NCBI GenBank assembly: GCA_035493895.1 | Contig: DATJHM010000084.1 | Coordinates: forward strand, 1-26,602 | DNA from: DATJHM01 sp035493895 | GTDB lineage: Bacteria; Chloroflexota; Ktedonobacteria; Ktedonobacterales; Ktedonobacteraceae | Length of the DNA stretch: 26,602 nt | Direction: 5' to 3' | In this document: piece by piece, positions 15,578 through 22,839 of the stretch | How the letters are laid out: each line of letters opens with the position of its first letter | Numbering within the stretch: the stretch's first letter is position 1 | Position numbers and translations under genes: made by a program | The notes under the pieces: generated by a model | Seen by the model: only the letters and a program-made list of their open reading frames with translations | The model's database searches: none | What the model was told of the DNA's origin: nothing

Positions 15578-16036
15578 TTATGTCGTTTCTTGCATAAGCG
15601 CCGCGCGTTGCACGGCCTTGATAATCTTCACATAGCAACCACAGCGACAGAGATTTCCACCCAGCGCCTCTTTGATTTCAGGTGTGCTCGGATGAGGATT
15701 CTCTTCTAACAAAGCTTTGCACGTCAGAATCATCGCAGGCGTGCAATAGCCACACTGAAAGGCATGCTCTTCTTCGAATGCCTGCTGCACAGGGTGCTGA
15801 CCATCGAGACCCTCGACGGTGAGGATGTCACACCCTTCAGCCAGGGGAGCGAGCAAAATGCAGGTCGAAATTGGCTCGCCATTGAGCAGAGCCGTGCAGG
15901 CACCACAGATGCCCACGCCGCAGGTAGCCCTGACGCTCCTCAGATTCAGTTCGCGCCGCAACACATCCAGGAGCATTTCGTCCGCCTCCGCTTCCAGTGC
16001 GACGGACTGACGATTGACGGTACAGGAAATTTTCAC
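15578..16036 (-). CDS. 2Fe-2S subunit of a xanthine-dehydrogenase-family hydroxylase
   Basis: A 152-residue electron-transfer subunit (CoxS/XdhC type). The plant-ferredoxin-like cluster is bound by C39, C44, C47 and C59 (CGVGICGACTALLNGEPISTC). The second, distal cluster in the helical domain is bound by C95, C98, C130 and C132 (CGYC ... CRC). All eight ligands are present with standard spacing. It uses a GTG start whose GTGA overlaps the stop of the molybdopterin-subunit gene by 4 bp, with AAAGGAGG 7 nt upstream, indicating translational coupling. It passes electrons from the Mo centre to the FAD subunit encoded upstream. Confidence 0.95.
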   Translation of the reverse strand: MKISCTVNRQSVALEAEADEMLLDVLRRELNLRSVRATCGVGICGACTALLNGEPISTCILLAPLAEGCDILTVEGLDGQHPVQQAFEEEHAFQCGYCTPAMILTCKALLEENPHPSTPEIKEALGGNLCRCGCYVKIIKAVQRAALMQETT

Positions 16037-18138
16037 TGCTGGCCTCCTTTCACGATCGCCCTTTCTTGCTGTGCAACCATATCGCGACGATCAATGGCAG
16101 CCAGCACGCTCTCTGCCGAGAGGGGGAGATCGGTCATGTGTATACCAAGCGAATAGAGTGCGTTGCCGATGGCCGGGGGAATGGGCGGCAGAGCGGTCTC
16201 TCCCAGGCCATGGACCTCGCTCCCCTCTTGCTCGAGCAGATCGTAGCTAAAATCGGGCACGTCAGCGGCGGCAGGGATAGTGTAATCGGAGAAGTTCGCG
16301 TTCGTGACCTGCCCATCGGCAAAGAGAATCTGCTCGAAAAGCGTCGTGCCAAGCCCCATGATGATCGAGCCCTCGTTCTGCAACTCGGCCCCTGGACGAT
16401 TGACGATATGACCAGCGTAGACTGACGCGTGCAAATTGACGATGTTAAATTTGCCTGTCTCTTCATCAACATGCACCTCAGCGGCGGCAGCTCCGTGGTG
16501 CCAGTGTGTTGAGGCGATACCCTGACCGGTATCGGGATCGAGGCCGCCGGGATTGACGCATTGTCCATAGCCCAGTTCGCCATTCTCTTTGAGCTTACGA
16601 ACAGCCTCGACCAGTGCCCGACCCATCATATACGTCGAGCGGCTGGAGGTCGTGCGCGTATCGTAGGGGACAATATCGGTATCGAGTTCGTGGAAACGGA
16701 CGCGTTCCACCGGGACCTCAAGCAGTTCCGCCGCCATCATGCGAATCGTGAGCCATGCGCCCTGCCCCATCTCGGCAGTCGCGCAATAGACGGTATAGGT
16801 ATCGTCGTCGTTAGCGCCTACGGCAATCGACGCACGGCTTGGCGTCTGCATCCCCTTCATCAAGACGCATAGGCCCTTGCCGCGCCGTCCCTGGCTCCAA
16901 TGGACGGCCTCAGCCGCTTTTTGCAGGCATTCGATAAAGTGGACATCGTGCATCTCCTCGCCTGTACAGTAGTGGTCGCCATCCACCAGCAGATTTTTGA
17001 GGCGCAATGTTAAAGGGTCCATCGCCAGACGCTCGGCCAGGAGATCCATCGTTCGCTCAGAGGCCCAGATGGATTGCATCGCACCATAGCCGCGATAGGC
17101 ACCGTTTGGCGGCAAATTGGTATACGTACAATAAGAGTCAACCTGGACATGCGGGATACGATACGGGCCGGGCGCGGCAAAGCCCATCTTCTGCGCGACA
17201 CCGGGACCACAATCGGCATAGGCACCCGTATCAACCCAGCACTCCACTTGCTTGGCGAGCAGCGTCCCATCGCGGCGCGCGCCAATTTTGACATGGATCG
17301 TTGCGGGGTGCCGATTGAGCGTGAGCCATTCCTCGCTCCGCTCCAGCACAATCTTCACGGGACGTCCGGCTTTGCGCGCAAGGCAGGCAGCGATGGCTTC
17401 ACAGCGGATAAAGGTTTTGCAGCCGAACGAGCCGCCCATCAGCGGGGCGATGATCCGCACCTGATTTTCTGAGAGACCAAAGATGCCAGCCAGTTCCATA
17501 CGAATATTGAAAGGTGTCTGCGTCCCGCTGTACACCTCCAGACGCTCGCCTATCCAGTGTGCTAACGAGGCATGTGGCTCCATTGGCGCATGCTGGGCGC
17601 TGGCAGTGTGATAGGTTTCCTCGACGATGACGTCCGCCTGCGCGAAGCCTTCGTCGCTCTTGCCATGGCGAATGCGGAAGCGGTGGCAGATGTTGGTACC
17701 GGCCTGGGGACGCATGCCGAAGTAGGCCGCATCGTTGTCGGAAATAGTATGCTGATCGTGCACGAGAATTGCGCCCGCGGAAGCAGCTTCAACGGCATCG
17801 AAGATGGCGGGAAGTTCTTCATATTCTACGTCGATCAGGTCAAGCGCCTCGCTGGCCTGCCGACGCGTAGGTGCGGCGACGGCGGCGACGGGATCGCCCG
17901 CGTAACGCGCGCGATCGAGCGGAAGGACGGTTTGATCTTGAATCTGGCAGCCGTATTTTCCCAGTTCGCGCACATCATCGGGAGTGAGCACGACGACATC
18001 AGCGGGCAATGCCGAGGTGTCAATGCGCACAATCCGGGCGTGCGGATAGGGCGAACGGAGGATCCGTGCATGGAGCATTCCGTCAAGTTCGACGTCCTGT
18101 GCGTAACGGATTGTTCCGGTGATACGCGGATTACGCAT
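16033..18138 (-). CDS. Molybdopterin-binding catalytic subunit, xanthine-dehydrogenase family
   Basis: A 701-residue large subunit that hydroxylates a heterocyclic or aromatic carbon with water as oxygen donor. PLMGGSFGCKT (Mo-pterin loop), NGAYRGYG and EMGQG are present, and the catalytic Glu lies at about residue 647 in HGLGETALPPIPPAIGNAL. The CO-dehydrogenase CSFR loop is absent, so it is not a form I CODH; a nicotinate/xanthine/quinoline-type hydroxylase fits better. The start at 18138 (MRNPRITGTIRYAQDVELDG) follows AAGGAG by 8 nt. The longer frame to 18192 would add residues encoded by a dispersed repeat and is rejected. The N-terminus is somewhat shorter than in most homologues. The substrate is unknown. 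Confidence 0.94.
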   Translation of the reverse strand: MRNPRITGTIRYAQDVELDGMLHARILRSPYPHARIVRIDTSALPADVVVLTPDDVRELGKYGCQIQDQTVLPLDRARYAGDPVAAVAAPTRRQASEALDLIDVEYEELPAIFDAVEAASAGAILVHDQHTISDNDAAYFGMRPQAGTNICHRFRIRHGKSDEGFAQADVIVEETYHTASAQHAPMEPHASLAHWIGERLEVYSGTQTPFNIRMELAGIFGLSENQVRIIAPLMGGSFGCKTFIRCEAIAACLARKAGRPVKIVLERSEEWLTLNRHPATIHVKIGARRDGTLLAKQVECWVDTGAYADCGPGVAQKMGFAAPGPYRIPHVQVDSYCTYTNLPPNGAYRGYGAMQSIWASERTMDLLAERLAMDPLTLRLKNLLVDGDHYCTGEEMHDVHFIECLQKAAEAVHWSQGRRGKGLCVLMKGMQTPSRASIAVGANDDDTYTVYCATAEMGQGAWLTIRMMAAELLEVPVERVRFHELDTDIVPYDTRTTSSRSTYMMGRALVEAVRKLKENGELGYGQCVNPGGLDPDTGQGIASTHWHHGAAAAEVHVDEETGKFNIVNLHASVYAGHIVNRPGAELQNEGSIIMGLGTTLFEQILFADGQVTNANFSDYTIPAAADVPDFSYDLLEQEGSEVHGLGETALPPIPPAIGNALYSLGIHMTDLPLSAESVLAAIDRRDMVAQQERAIVKGGQQ

Positions 18139-18160
18139 CGTGTGTTCTCCTTCTAGCCAT

Positions 18161-18282
18161 GGTGGCCGGTGGGGCCCGCAGATCGGCATCAAGCCCGATC
18201 CCTACCTCTGCATTTGGCCGAGGTGGCCGGTGGGGCCCGCGGATCGGCATCAAGCCCGATCCCTACCTCTGCATTTGGCCGA
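18161..18282 (+). repeat. 61-bp tandem duplication of hairpin repeat A inside the hydroxylase operon
   Basis: Two 61-bp units (18161-18221 and 18222-18282) differ at a single base. Each starts GGTGGCCGGTGGGGCCCGC and carries the hairpin GATCGG-CATCAAGC-CCGATC followed by CCTACCTCTGCATTTGGCC. They occupy most of the 185-bp gap between the FAD and molybdopterin subunit genes, where operon genes would normally abut. Confidence 0.9.
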
Positions 18283-18323
18283 GGGTGGGGACATCGTGCA
18301 TCCTCCGGGCCGTTTCGAAGAGA

Positions 18324-19184
18324 TCATCCCTTCTTCGGTGGGATGAGATCTTCCAGGGCGCGGCGCACTTCGACGGCGATGATACGACGGCGATATGCGG
18401 CTGATCCGCGCACGTCGGAAATGGGATCGATGGCTTCGGCATAGCGACGACCAATCTCCACTGCCAGCGTGCGATCGAGCGTCTCGCCAGTGGCGAGAGC
18501 ACAGATATCGGGAAAGAACTGGGGACGCTCGGCAACTGCTCCCACGACGAGCCGCAACTTGCCACGCACCTGCGCCGCCGCGACCACCACACAGGGACGA
18601 TCCTCAGTCGAACGCGAACGAAACTTGCGGTAGACCGAATGCTCGACGGCATAGGGAATACGAATTTCCGTCAGCAGCTCATCGGGTCGCAGCGAGGTTT
18701 CGTAATAGCCAGTGATCAGCTCCTCGATGGCGATTTCTCGCTCGGCTCCGTCGCTGCTGCGTGCAACCGCTCTGGCATCAAGGGCGGTAAACAGCGAGGG
18801 CGGATCGGAAGCGTAATCGGCATCGGCCAGGACTCCCCCCACGGTCGCCTGATTGCGCACACGCGGGCTGGCAACCAGTGAGAAAGTGTAGGCCAGGACA
18901 GGCCAGTCCTGATGGATGAGCGCGGCACGTTCAAGCGCACGATGCGTGGTCATTGCGCCGATGCAGAGCTGCTGAGCGTGCTCGTCCGGGCCATTCTGAG
19001 TTTTGATAAAGGATAGTTCGCGTACGCCGCGCAGGCTCAGAAAAGCCTCGGGAGCGATCAGCCGCTGGCTCAGCAGAATGCCGATGAAGGTGCCGCCTGC
19101 GACCACTGTCGCCTCATCGGCGTAGCGGGTACGCAGTTCCAGAGCTTCTTGCAGCGATGCCGGTGCCAGCCATTGAGTTGACAT
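18324..19184 (-). CDS. FAD-binding subunit of the xanthine-dehydrogenase-family hydroxylase
   Basis: A 286-residue CoxM/XdhB-type flavoprotein subunit with a PCMH-type FAD fold; it delivers electrons to NAD+ or a quinone. The first FAD loop is VVAGGTFIGILLSQ (27-40) and the second is ATVGGVLADADYASDPPS (about 115-130), a variant of ATIGGNxxxxSPxxD. CoxM-type C-terminal residues follow, with IRIPY near 175. Length matches the family. It is the first hydroxylase gene; the order FAD, Mo, Fe-S is the standard one. The ribosome site is weak (AAAGAAG). It starts 52 bp after the ATP-grasp gene. Confidence 0.93.
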   Translation of the reverse strand: MSTQWLAPASLQEALELRTRYADEATVVAGGTFIGILLSQRLIAPEAFLSLRGVRELSFIKTQNGPDEHAQQLCIGAMTTHRALERAALIHQDWPVLAYTFSLVASPRVRNQATVGGVLADADYASDPPSLFTALDARAVARSSDGAEREIAIEELITGYYETSLRPDELLTEIRIPYAVEHSVYRKFRSRSTEDRPCVVVAAAQVRGKLRLVVGAVAERPQFFPDICALATGETLDRTLAVEIGRRYAEAIDPISDVRGSAAYRRRIIAVEVRRALEDLIPPKKG

Positions 19185-19236
19185 GGAACATGCTTCTTTC
19201 TACATGCTGGCGGACAGAAACGCGTCTGCCCTCTTC

Positions 19237-20100
19237 CTACAACGTCGTAATGGGGCGCGATTGCAAAAGGTAGAGCTTATCGTCTTCAATGGCCCACTCA
19301 ATATCTTGCGGTGAACCAAAACGGCGAGCCAGTTCCGTACCAAGTTCGGCAAGCTGGCGGACCTCCTGCGGCGCAAGGACACGCTGATCAATGATCAACT
19401 CGCGCTTCACATTGCCAGCGCGATCAATGATATAGTGATCGGGCGTGACCTGTCCGGAGACGACCTGCTCGCCCAGACCAAAGACCGCCTCAACGATCAT
19501 GCGATCGCGACGACGGCTGACAGGATCAACGGTAAAAAGGACGCCGGATTTGCGCGGCGCGAGCATTTTTTGCACGACCACGGCCATCCCCAGGTCGTTG
19601 AGCGAACCTTTACGTGAGCGGTAAAAGAGCGCTCGTTCGCTAAAAAATGACGACCAGCAATCGAGCACGCGGGCGCATACTTCGTCGCCACCAACGATGT
19701 TCAGATAGGTCTCTTGCTGACCGGCATAACTCGCGGCTTCAGAGTCCTCAGCACAGGCGGAAGAACGTACGGCTACTTTTATGGGAGAACTTCCCATGCT
19801 GTTCTCCCGAGAGTCGCTGGAAGAATTGGAGCCAGCGATCTGTTTGTAAGCGGCCAGGATCACGTCACGCGGCGGTTCTGCCTGTTGAATGAGGGCCTGA
19901 GCCGCCTGATGATCCAGGGCTAATGTGAGTGTACGCAATCGTTCACTATCAACTGATTGTTCCAGCAGGTGGGCGGGCAGCACGAAGCCTGGAGGGACGG
20001 GAAAGCCTTGCGCATGCATGCGTGCAAGGCTCGCCCCTTTGCCCCCTGAGAGGCGCACGTCCTGGCAAGCTTCATCATTGAACCAGAGCAGACTATGCAT
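19237..20100 (-). CDS. Stand-alone PEP/pyruvate-binding ATP-grasp domain protein (PpsB-like)
   Basis: A 287-residue protein equal to the N-terminal ATP-grasp domain of PEP synthase. Visible blocks are LSGGKGASLARM (18-29), VAVRSSACAEDSEAASYAGQ (about 109-128), SSFFSERALFYR, MLAPRKSGVLFTVDPVSRRR, FGLGEQVVSGQVTPDHYIID and, at the end, DIEWAIEDDKLYLLQSRPIT. It ends just where the domain ends, so there is no swivelling His or acceptor domain in this polypeptide. The missing parts are encoded at 22836-24569. The layout matches phenylphosphate synthase, where a separate ATP subunit (PpsB) serves a phospho-His subunit (PpsA). It would bind ATP and phosphorylate the partner's His. AGGGGAT lies 7 nt before the ATG. 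Confidence 0.9.
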   Translation of the reverse strand: MHSLLWFNDEACQDVRLSGGKGASLARMHAQGFPVPPGFVLPAHLLEQSVDSERLRTLTLALDHQAAQALIQQAEPPRDVILAAYKQIAGSNSSSDSRENSMGSSPIKVAVRSSACAEDSEAASYAGQQETYLNIVGGDEVCARVLDCWSSFFSERALFYRSRKGSLNDLGMAVVVQKMLAPRKSGVLFTVDPVSRRRDRMIVEAVFGLGEQVVSGQVTPDHYIIDRAGNVKRELIIDQRVLAPQEVRQLAELGTELARRFGSPQDIEWAIEDDKLYLLQSRPITTL

Positions 20101-20257
20101 CGATATCCCCTATCGGCTATTTGGGTTGGTTTGTCAATCGCTACGGGTTGGCATTTGCCACCGGGTTGGCATAAAGCACAACCCCTACCTGTTATGTTTA
20201 TTCGAACGAGATCGGTGCCGTTACGACGGATGGATATGAAATGTGTTGGCTCTCTCG

Positions 20258-20592
20258 ATTTTTTTTGAAGGGCTACATCTCCTACACAACTGTGGATGTG
20301 ATGGGGATCTTGACCCTACATTATGGCTACACAAAAGATAGGTTACCTATACACTGGCTACATGGGGACAGTGAGATTTTTTTTGTGACGCGCTACAAAA
20401 TTTCAGGGAAAATGCTACATATCCTGCACAAATGCGGGTATGATGGGAGTCTTGACCCTACATCAATGCTACACAGCCCCTTATCAGGCTACATGGAAAG
20501 AGTGTGAGCACTGAACGTGTGATATTTCGGCTCCTTCTTTATTATGTTCGACAGATGGTGAAATTTCTGAAGGGTTCTGCGATATTCGCTCC
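20258..20592 (+). repeat. Dispersed intergenic element C-D, one partial and one full copy
   Basis: Bases 20258-20320 carry GGCTACATCT, GTGGATGTGATGGGGATC and TTGACCCTACA. Bases 20389-20463 repeat the block with CGCTACAAAA, GCGGGTATGATGGGAGTC and TTGACCCTACA, and 20532-20592 adds the D block with TTCTGAAGGGTTC. The full order C-D matches 11773-12007. Confidence 0.65.
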
Positions 20593-20663
20593 GGTCTGGG
20601 CGTTTGTTCGTTAACGTCTGCGAATTTTACCAGATCTACATAGCATCACTTCATGCATATGGG

Positions 20664-20714
20664 CTACGATGTCCCGACCCTCATTGAATCACGATGTGGG
20701 TCAAGACATCGTAG
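20664..20714. repeat. Strong stem-loop next to the MITE-like element
   Basis: CTACGATGTC (20664-20673) pairs perfectly with GACATCGTAG (20705-20714). After a 2x2 internal loop, GACCC (20676-20680) pairs with GGGTC (20698-20702). It is not followed by a T tract on either strand, so it is not an obvious terminator. Confidence 0.7.
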
Positions 20715-21034
20715 CGGCGCGGTTTATCTGCGCCTGGGAACTTGCACTTCCTATCTGCGCCGTGGGCATATGCGCATCGCCAGAAGCGCTGGATTTCGGC
20801 GACTGTCGCAGGCGCAGATAAACCGCGCCTAATACGCATCAACCTGAAGGCCGAGAGGGGGAAATCGCCATCGCCTCCGTTGCCGTCATCGCCTGCGGAG
20901 CCAGAAGCATCGTGCGAGTTCCCAGGCACAGTTCCGTTCTCACTCCACCGTGCCTCTACTGGATCCAAAATCCTGACTGTCCACGAACTCCCCGGCTCTT
21001 AGCGTATTAGGCGCAGATAAACAGCGCCGCTACA
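20711..21034. mobile_element. MITE-like non-coding element with 24-bp terminal inverted repeats
   Basis: The ends 20711-20734 and 21011-21034 are inverted copies with one mismatch, starting GTAGCGGCGC and ending ATCTGCGCC. Inside, 20716-20736 and 20809-20829 are a perfect 21-bp inverted repeat, 20825-20837 and 21002-21014 a perfect 13-bp one, and 20865-20960 is a copy of element B. No transposase is encoded and no target-site duplication is obvious. A related end, GCGCCGCTAC, lies at 13201-13210. Confidence 0.65.
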
Positions 21035-21086
21035 GAGATTTGGGGCAGAGCGAAATGTCCTGCCCGCGTACCCTATGACCTATTCG

Positions 21087-21806
21087 CTACTCTTCGACGA
21101 TGCCAACGGCTCGTACGGGTGCGCCGGTTGTGCCTTCCCATTTGATGGGGAATACGGAGAGTTTGAAATTACAGGATGGAAGTTGGTCCAGGTTCATCAG
21201 GTTTTCAATGTGCCAGTAGTCTTCGTCCTTCATGACCATGTGCGCCTCCCAGAATTGTTTGCGCTCGAACATGGCCCAGATGGGTGGATCGAAGGTGACG
21301 GCGTCAATACCCATGAGGCGCACACCCTGGGAGATTAAATAACGCGTGGCTTCAGCGGTCATGCCACAGTGGTCGGTCAGGTAGCGCTGCTCGGTGTTGT
21401 AGGCCGATGCGCCCGTCTGGATAAGGACGATATCGCGCGCCTTTAAGGTGTAGTTGATTTTGACGAGCGCTGCCTCAATATCGGCTCGGGTGATGCCATG
21501 GCCGAAGGGCTTATCGCGGAAATCGAGGACGACACCATCGGAGTAACAATACTCCAGCGGAATACCCTCGGGTCCTGGAGCCTCGGGTCCACGGATGTGC
21601 TTGAGGGCGTCACAGTGCGTTCCGATGTGATCACCGACCACGAGAAGATAGGACGCGGTGAGCCAATCGGCACCGTATTGCGCGGCACCAATGCCCTCCG
21701 CGAACTCCTGCCAGGTTTCGTACATCACAATCGTTGGCGGAGCGACACGCGGGAAGGTAACCATACCACGACGTACTGGCATAGAGAGATCAATCAGGCG
21801 TGACAT
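21087..21806 (-). CDS. Cyclase-family metal-dependent hydrolase, second copy
   Basis: A 239-residue member of the cyclase family, clearly different from the copy at 13207 and closer to the canonical sequence. The metal motif HxGTHxDxxxH is complete as H60-IGT-H64-C-D66-ALK-H70. LKARDIVLIQTGASAYN (about 125) and GVRLMGIDAVTFDPP (about 160) are the other conserved blocks. The start at 21806 (MSRLIDLSMPVRRG) is preferred to 21839 because AAAGGAGA lies about 9 nt upstream and the MxRxIDLSxP start is typical. Likely hydrolysis of an amide, lactam or related ring bond; the substrate is unknown. It lies 388 bp after the GntR gene and 986 bp before the ATP-grasp gene, both gaps being filled with repeats. 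Confidence 0.88.
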   Translation of the reverse strand: MSRLIDLSMPVRRGMVTFPRVAPPTIVMYETWQEFAEGIGAAQYGADWLTASYLLVVGDHIGTHCDALKHIRGPEAPGPEGIPLEYCYSDGVVLDFRDKPFGHGITRADIEAALVKINYTLKARDIVLIQTGASAYNTEQRYLTDHCGMTAEATRYLISQGVRLMGIDAVTFDPPIWAMFERKQFWEAHMVMKDEDYWHIENLMNLDQLPSCNFKLSVFPIKWEGTTGAPVRAVGIVEE

Positions 21807-22194
21807 ATCGCTGTTCTCCTTTCGTTCCTTCGTCTGCAACCGATGGGCGCAAACGAATAGAAGGGGACATACCGTCTTCTTTGACGGATGGGTTTCTCTG
21901 GCGCAGACAAGCCGCGCCTAATAGGCATGAAGCGAAGAAAGGATGAGATATTCGAGATGGCCGGTGGGGGACGTGGATCGGCATAAAGCGCGATCCCTAC
22001 CTCAGCCTTTCTTCGAGGAATGGGATTACATGCACATCATTATCAAACGCGATGTGGTTCCGATACACACCACAGATCTGGGTCGAGTTCGCCCCAATCT
22101 GCGTTCCCCACCAGTCATCTCGAATATCTCATCCTTTCTCAGATCGATGCGTATTCGCGTAGATAAGCGGCACCTCTACGAGAGAATGGTTATT
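21807..22194. other. Repeat-containing gap between GntR and cyclase genes
   Basis: These 388 bp hold a forward copy of repeat A (about 21895-22005) and an inverted copy (22092-22165), so the two could pair over about 70 bp. The intervening 85 bp contain nothing recognisable. No convincing promoter for the cyclase gene is visible. Confidence 0.5.
21895..22165. repeat. Repeat A in forward and inverted copies
   Basis: The forward copy has GGCGCAGACAAGCCGCGCC, GAAAGGATGAGATATTCGAG, CCGGTGGGGGAC and GATCGGCATAAAGCGCGATC. The inverted copy (22092-22165) is the reverse complement of the same blocks and ends in GATGCGTATTCGCG. Confidence 0.75.
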
Positions 22195-22839
22195 TTAAAG
22201 GGGATGCTTGCTTTTGAGCATCAAGACGCCGAAATATTCAACGTGTTCTCTAATGAGCTTACCAGCCTTTTCGCCATCACCTTCGACCAGGGCATCCAGG
22301 ATCGGACGATGCATCGCGGCAAGTGTGTCCGGTTCGACTTCTAAAGCAATGACGCTGATGAGCGTACGCGCCTCGATGTGCAGTGATTTCCAGACATCTT
22401 GCAGCACCCTGTTTCCTGAGGCCTCGACGATCAGACGATGAAATGCCACATCGTGACGAACTTCTTGCACGAGATTGCCGCTCTCCGCTTCCCGTTGCAT
22501 TGCAGCGAATTCGGCCTCCAACGCCTCTATGTTACCAGCGAGCCGTGTAGCGGCAGCACGCGCCGCCACTTCTTCCAATGCTGCACGCACAGGATAGATT
22601 TCGACGAGTTCATCTTTGTTCGCAGAACGCACGCGGGCTCCACGATAGGGTTCCGTCGTCACAAAACCCAGGGCCTCTAATTCCCGCAGAGACTCACGCA
22701 CAGGAGCCTGGCTGGTGCCAAACTCCTGCGCAAGTTGCAACTCCACCAGTCGATCGCCAGGTTTGTAATGGCCGTTCAGGATGCGCTCCAGCAGGATCTC
22801 CCTGATCTGGATGCGCAGATTGGTACGGGTAAGACTCAA
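22195..22839 (-). CDS. GntR-family regulator, FCD (FadR-type) subgroup
   Basis: A 214-residue one-component regulator. Residues 10-70 form the winged HTH (LVELQLAQEFGTSQAPVRESLRELEALGFV). Residues of about 80-205 are a helical FCD effector domain with the metal/ligand set D and H in RHDVAFHRLIVEASGN, H in MHRPILDAL and H in REHVEYFG, usual for carboxylic-acid ligands. The TTG start overlaps the stop of the preceding dikinase gene (TTGA, 22836-22839), with GGAGG 7 nt upstream, so it is translationally coupled to it. It most likely controls the cluster, probably as a repressor relieved by an organic-acid pathway intermediate. The palindrome at 24659-24672 is the best candidate operator. Confidence 0.93.
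   Translation of the reverse strand: MSLTRTNLRIQIREILLERILNGHYKPGDRLVELQLAQEFGTSQAPVRESLRELEALGFVTTEPYRGARVRSANKDELVEIYPVRAALEEVAARAAATRLAGNIEALEAEFAAMQREAESGNLVQEVRHDVAFHRLIVEASGNRVLQDVWKSLHIEARTLISVIALEVEPDTLAAMHRPILDALVEGDGEKAGKLIREHVEYFGVLMLKSKHPL

Larger units (their letters stand above)
20101..21086. other. 986-bp non-coding, repeat-rich gap within the catabolic cluster
   Basis: No credible gene is present. From left to right it holds a decayed copy of repeat A (about 20145-20200, GGGTTGGCATAAAGCACAAC), two copies of the GGATGTGATGGG element (20258-20320, 20389-20463) and its D half (20532-20592), a strong hairpin (20664-20714) and a MITE-like element with terminal inverted repeats (20711-21034). 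The gap separates the second cyclase gene from the ATP-grasp gene and may interrupt an ancestral operon. Confidence 0.6.

Noticed and set aside
16033..18138. Aerobic CO dehydrogenase large subunit
   Set aside because: The CSFR active-site loop of form I enzymes is absent, and NGAYRGYG fits other hydroxylases of the family.
18139..18192. 18-codon N-terminal extension of the molybdopterin subunit
   Set aside because: It is encoded by dispersed repeat A; the ATG at 18138 has a good ribosome site and a family-like N-terminus.
20241..20507. 88-codon plus-strand ORF in the repeat-rich gap
   Set aside because: It is translated from diverged repeat copies and has no ribosome site or conserved motif.
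21943..22344. 133-codon plus-strand ORF
   Set aside because: It begins in repeat A and runs antisense into the GntR gene; its apparent similarity to other ORFs is due to the repeat.
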